From Candidatus Aminicenantota bacterium (lineage in GTDB: Bacteria > Acidobacteriota > Aminicenantia > S016-38), in NCBI GenBank assembly GCA_021161165.1, contig JAGHBF010000091.1:1-17506 (forward strand): DNA of 17,506 nucleotides, given 5' to 3'. This document shows, piece after piece, positions 14,604 to 17,506 of the stretch; position 1 is the stretch's first letter; each line of letters opens with the position of its first letter. The notes under the pieces were generated by a model. That model had not been told where the DNA came from, ran no database searches, and was given only the letters and a program-made list of their open reading frames with translations. A program made the translations under genes and the position numbers.

Positions 14604-15091
14604 ATTTCCTTCAGAAAATCGTTATATTTTCCAGAGGCAAAATCTGGATAAGTCCAGGGCAAAGGTCTGGGAATTCCCTTTGAGAAAAGAAGCTCAAGAT
14701 GAGCATAAACCCCTTTTGAAAGAGGAATTCTGTGTGAAAAGGGCTTAAAAGTTGCAATGACCAGAGAAGAAACAAAAACAATTCCAGGGTCAATATTTAT
14801 TCCTCTTGAGCCATTAAAAGAGGAATACACTTCAAATCCGTAGCCCCACAGCTTTGCCTCAATAAGAGTTTCAAATTCAAATTTTCCCTTAACAACAGCA
14901 AATCTCCTCATAAGTGGCTTCCCCATCTCCTTTTCATAATAGCTAACAGGAAACTCGTAGGAGTCGGAAACCATTGCTATGGGCCCAAACTTCCTCCTTA
15001 TCTCCAGCAGCATCTCCTCAAACCATACCGGAACTCTATAAATTCCTGAGAAAATAAGGGTTCCAGGTTCAAATCTCCCAGGTTCACTCAC
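14573..15091 (-). CDS. DUF4416 family protein
   Basis: A 172-residue soluble protein matching DUF4416. It has the family landmarks FGPIAMVSDSYEFPVSYYEKEMG (broken here as FGPIAMVSDSYEF then PVSYYEKEMG), LMRRFAVVKG, RGINIDPGIVF, ATFKPFSHRIPLSKGVYAHLE and WTYPDF near the C-terminus. The family is often found in deep-branching anaerobes and has no established activity. The start is GTG, supported by AAGGTGAGG six bases upstream, and overlaps the end of miaB by eight bases. Position after two tRNA-modification genes hints at, but does not prove, an RNA-related role. Confidence 0.88.
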   Translation of the reverse strand: MSEPGRFEPGTLIFSGIYRVPVWFEEMLLEIRRKFGPIAMVSDSYEFPVSYYEKEMGKPLMRRFAVVKGKFEFETLIEAKLWGYGFEVYSSFNGSRGINIDPGIVFVSSLVIATFKPFSHRIPLSKGVYAHLELLFSKGIPRPLPWTYPDFASGKYNDFLKEIWKIHRSEKV

Positions 15092-16379
15092 CTATAACCT
15101 CACCTTTAAGGCTATGAGGACCCGCTTCTTTTATTTTCACTTCAAGAATTTTCCCAATAGGATTTTCCCCTTCATATTCAAAATTAACTACCCTGAAGGT
15201 GGCATCTCTTCCCATAAATGCTCTTTTGTCTTTCGCACTTCTTCCTGTTACAAGCACTTCTACTGTTTTCCCCACAAAATTTCTGTTTTTCTCGAGCTGA
15301 ATTTCTTTTTGAAGCTCCTGAAGTTCTATAAGTCTTTTTCTCTTAACTTCCTTGGGAACATTGTCTTTCAAAAACCTGCCGGCATAAGTAAAGGGTCTTG
15401 GATTGTAATGAAATGAATAAAGATTATCAAATCTTACAGCCTTCATAATCTCAAGTGTTTGCACAAAGTCTTTTTCCTCTTCTCCCGGGAATCCAACGAT
15501 CACGTCCGTCCCTATGGAAGAATTGGGCACTCTTTTTCTTATTTCTATGGCAATCTCCAGGAATTTCTCCCTTGTATAACCCCTTCTCATTGCAGCAAGG
15601 ATTTTATTGGAACCTGCCTGAATTGGAAGATGAACATAGGGAGAAACTGGTTCCCCCTCAGCCATTATGTCTATTATTTCCTTTGAAAATTCCTTGGGGT
15701 GCGAGGTAATGAACCTTATCCACTTTATCCCTCGGATATTCCTGACCCTCTCAAGAAGATGCCAGAATCTATAATTATCGCATTTCCAGGAATCTACATT
15801 TTGACCGAGAAGCTGAATTTCTTTATACCCCTGGTCCACTACCCTTCTCACTTCATCAAGAATAGAAGAAAGGGGCCTGTAAAGTTCCCTGCCTCTTGTA
15901 AAGGGAACTATACAGTAGGTGCAGAAATTATTGCATCCCTCCATTATACTTATGTAAGCTACTGCTGGATTTTCTCTCCTGGCGCCACCAATTTCCCACC
16001 AGTTTTTTCTCCAGTCCGCTTTTACCAATTTTTCGCCTTTCTTTGCTTTAGAAAGGGCCTCAAGAAGGTAAGGATAAGACCGAGGCCCCAGAACAAAAGA
16101 AATATATGGAAATCTCTTAATTAACCTCTCTTTTTCGACCTGAGCCACACATCCAACAACTCCTATAATAGTTCCCCTTCTTGCCCATTCCCTAACCCGG
16201 CCAAGCATTGTATAAAGCTTCTGAACAGCTTTGTCTCTTACCGCACATGTATTTATTATAAAAAGGTCGGGTATCTCATTGCCGGCCTTTGTATATCCGA
16301 ATTTCTCAAGTTCAAAAGCCAGACGTTCTGAGTCGTGCTCATTCATCTGGCATCCAAAAGTGTAAATTCTGTAAGTCAT
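15084..16379 (-). CDS. miaB: tRNA-2-methylthio-N6-dimethylallyladenosine synthase MiaB
   Basis: MiaB is a radical-SAM methylthiotransferase that converts i6A37 of tRNAs reading UNN codons to ms2i6A37. All six cluster cysteines are present: C10, C45 and C77 in the N-terminal UPF0004 domain (FGCQMNEHDSERL, INTCAVRDKA, VGCVAQ), and C149, C153 and C156 in the radical-SAM motif CNNFCTYCIVPFTRGRE. A C-terminal TRAM domain covers about 365-431 (VGKTVEVLVTG... GEVIGE). The 431-residue length is typical. The N-terminal sequence and the FTRGRE stretch point to MiaB rather than RimO or MtaB. The ATG overlaps the tsaD stop as ATGA, so the two anticodon-loop modifiers of adenosine-37 are translationally coupled. 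Confidence 0.96.
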   Translation of the reverse strand: MTYRIYTFGCQMNEHDSERLAFELEKFGYTKAGNEIPDLFIINTCAVRDKAVQKLYTMLGRVREWARRGTIIGVVGCVAQVEKERLIKRFPYISFVLGPRSYPYLLEALSKAKKGEKLVKADWRKNWWEIGGARRENPAVAYISIMEGCNNFCTYCIVPFTRGRELYRPLSSILDEVRRVVDQGYKEIQLLGQNVDSWKCDNYRFWHLLERVRNIRGIKWIRFITSHPKEFSKEIIDIMAEGEPVSPYVHLPIQAGSNKILAAMRRGYTREKFLEIAIEIRKRVPNSSIGTDVIVGFPGEEEKDFVQTLEIMKAVRFDNLYSFHYNPRPFTYAGRFLKDNVPKEVKRKRLIELQELQKEIQLEKNRNFVGKTVEVLVTGRSAKDKRAFMGRDATFRVVNFEYEGENPIGKILEVKIKEAGPHSLKGEVIGE

Positions 16380-17389
16380 TTTCTAAACTGTTTTTCTCCT
16401 TTGGAAGCCTCTGTCCTCGGGAACGGTGTGGAAAAAAGATCCTCCGAAAATCCCGCATGAAGCATCTTTTCCCCGAGATAAGCTATCATTGCAGCATTAT
16501 CACCACAAAGCCACTTTTCAGGGAGGTAAAATTTCACACCCTTCTTTTCCGCAAAGGATGTAGCTCTTTCCCTCAAGTACTGATTCTGAGAGACACCGCC
16601 TGTAATGGCTATTGCAGCAGGCTTAAAAACCCTTACAAGCTCATCAAGACGTTCCATTATCTGATCAACCACAGCCTTCTGGAAACTTGCAAGAAAATCT
16701 TTTAATTTCTGCCCCTCAAGTTTCTCTCTATCTATTATTCTTGCCGCCTGGGATTTCAGGCCGCTGTAACTGAAATCAAAAGAGCCATCTTTTAATTTTA
16801 CAACCGGAAATTCAAAGGCCTCTGAATTTCCACCTTTTGCCATCTTCTCTATAATAGAACCTCCAGGATACCCCAGGCCGAGTTTTTTTGCTATTTTATC
16901 CAGTGCTTCACCTGCTGCGTCATCCCTGGTTCTCGCTACCACCCTGAAATTTAAATCCTCCACAAGAAAAGCAGCTGTATGACCTCCAGAAATAACAAGG
17001 CCTAATAGTGGAAATTCAAACTTCCTACCTATTTCCGCTGAATATATGTGAGCATACAAATGGTCCACGCCAACAAAAGGCTTTTTAAGGCCATATGCAA
17101 GAGCCTTTGCATAAGAAAATCCTACAAGAAGAGAGCCTATAAGTCCGGGTTTTTTCGTCACTGCTACGCCATCTATTTGCCTGAGCTCAGTACTGGCTCG
17201 GGCAAGAGCTTGATTCACTATGGGATGAATAAGCTCAAGATGCCTTCTAGAAGAGATCTCTGGGACAATCCCACCGAATTCCTCAAAAAGATCCACCTGT
17301 GAACGGACAACACTTGACAGAACTTTTCCGTTTTCCACAATAGCTGCAGCTGTCTCATCACAGGATGTTTCTATTCCGAGTATCCTCAT
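16376..17389 (-). CDS. tsaD: tRNA N6-adenosine threonylcarbamoyltransferase TsaD
   Basis: TsaD (YgjD/Kae1) transfers the threonylcarbamoyl group from threonylcarbamoyl-AMP to A37 of tRNAs reading ANN codons, working with TsaB and TsaE. The 337 residues match the family. Landmarks are ILGIETSCDETAAA (3-16), VPEISSRRHLE (42-52), the metal ligands H110 and H114 in VDHLYAHIYSAE, SGGHTA (134-139), the FSYSGLKSQ block and CGDNAAM (295-301, D297 a metal ligand). The start is fixed by the conserved N-terminus. It lacks a Shine-Dalgarno sequence, but an extended -10 promoter lies six bases upstream. It heads a run of five overlapping genes. Confidence 0.97.
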   Translation of the reverse strand: MRILGIETSCDETAAAIVENGKVLSSVVRSQVDLFEEFGGIVPEISSRRHLELIHPIVNQALARASTELRQIDGVAVTKKPGLIGSLLVGFSYAKALAYGLKKPFVGVDHLYAHIYSAEIGRKFEFPLLGLVISGGHTAAFLVEDLNFRVVARTRDDAAGEALDKIAKKLGLGYPGGSIIEKMAKGGNSEAFEFPVVKLKDGSFDFSYSGLKSQAARIIDREKLEGQKLKDFLASFQKAVVDQIMERLDELVRVFKPAAIAITGGVSQNQYLRERATSFAEKKGVKFYLPEKWLCGDNAAMIAYLGEKMLHAGFSEDLFSTPFPRTEASKGEKQFRK

Positions 17390-17395
17390 AAAATC

Positions 17396-17404
17396 AGTAT
17401 ATCA
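17396..17404 (-). promoter_or_regulatory. Predicted extended -10 promoter of tsaD (leaderless start)
   Basis: On the minus strand TGATATACT is an extended -10 element (TG-n-TATACT). It is followed by six bases, GATTTT, and the tsaD ATG, so the predicted +1 is the A of the start codon. No good -35 is seen, as is usual for extended -10 promoters. The TGA at its 5' end is also the stop codon of the upstream gene. Confidence 0.55.
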
Positions 17405-17506
17405 CAGCTTCATAACGCCAATTGCGGAGGTAAAAAACAATATTAAAATGGCGATAAAGCACCCCTTAAAACCGAGAAGAGGTATTAAGATTATTCCAAG
17501 AATCAA
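17402..17506 (-). CDS. C-terminus of an unidentified membrane protein (cut by window edge)
   Basis: On the minus strand one frame is open from the window edge to a TGA at 17402-17404, giving 34 residues that end TSAIGVMKL. The sequence is strongly hydrophobic (LILGIILIPLLG, then FIAILILFF), consistent with the last transmembrane segments of an integral membrane protein. It stops 12 bases before tsaD in the same direction. There is too little to assign a family. Confidence 0.6.
   Translation of the reverse strand: MILGIILIPLLGFKGCFIAILILFFTSAIGVMKL

Noticed and set aside
1..17506. Defence system, prophage, insertion sequence, CRISPR array or tRNA
   Set aside because: No transposase, integrase, nuclease-effector, repeat-spacer pattern or tRNA-like clover could be found. 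Apart from the carbamoyltransferase cassette and the uncharacterised tail of the tsaD operon the gene content is ordinary core metabolism.

Overview
The window is chromosomal bacterial DNA, AT-rich, with a strong preference for AGA/AGG arginine and ATA isoleucine codons and Lys/Glu-rich proteins. That bias is typical of thermophiles and of several uncultivated anaerobic lineages. GyrB carries the large C-terminal insert seen in Gram-negative-type enzymes. I cannot name the phylum. No rRNA, tRNA, insertion sequence, phage gene or CRISPR array is visible; most of the content is housekeeping.

Layout: (1) 1-1765 (+), the C-terminal part of a LacZ-type beta-galactosidase cut by the window edge. 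(2) 1807-2817 (-), queA (queuosine biosynthesis), divergent from (3) 2962-8158 (+), a gyrB-gyrA-Nudix operon. (4) 8159-8374, a structured convergent intergenic region. (5) 8375-10170 (-), a CaCA-family Na+/Ca2+ exchanger followed by an unaccompanied RmlD-like reductase. (6) 10239-13688 (+), a tight five-gene operon: membrane-anchored SGNH hydrolase, SxtJ-like small membrane protein, NodU/TobZ/SxtI-type O-carbamoyltransferase, a 57-residue DUF5989 protein and a DUF2721 protein. (7) 13738-17389 (-), a tight operon tsaD-miaB-DUF4416-two uncharacterised membrane or exported proteins. (8) 17402-17506 (-), the hydrophobic C-terminus of another protein cut by the right edge.

The most striking signal is regulatory. 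At all five visible transcription-unit starts (queA, gyrB, the exchanger, the SGNH hydrolase and tsaD) a good -10 hexamer lies only 6-9 bases upstream of the start codon. The predicted +1 therefore falls on, or within three bases of, the A of ATG. Downstream genes in the same operons mostly carry ordinary Shine-Dalgarno sequences or stop/start overlaps. This suggests that leaderless mRNAs are the rule for first genes in this organism.

The most interesting gene cluster is the carbamoyltransferase cassette. It resembles the sxtI-sxtJ-sxtK arrangement of saxitoxin clusters but stands in a genome region with no toxin or glycosyltransferase genes. It probably modifies an unknown (glycan or small-molecule) hydroxyl at the membrane. 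Three tRNA-modification enzymes (QueA, MiaB, TsaD) are also present. TsaD and the carbamoyltransferase share the same Kae1/ASKHA-type fold.
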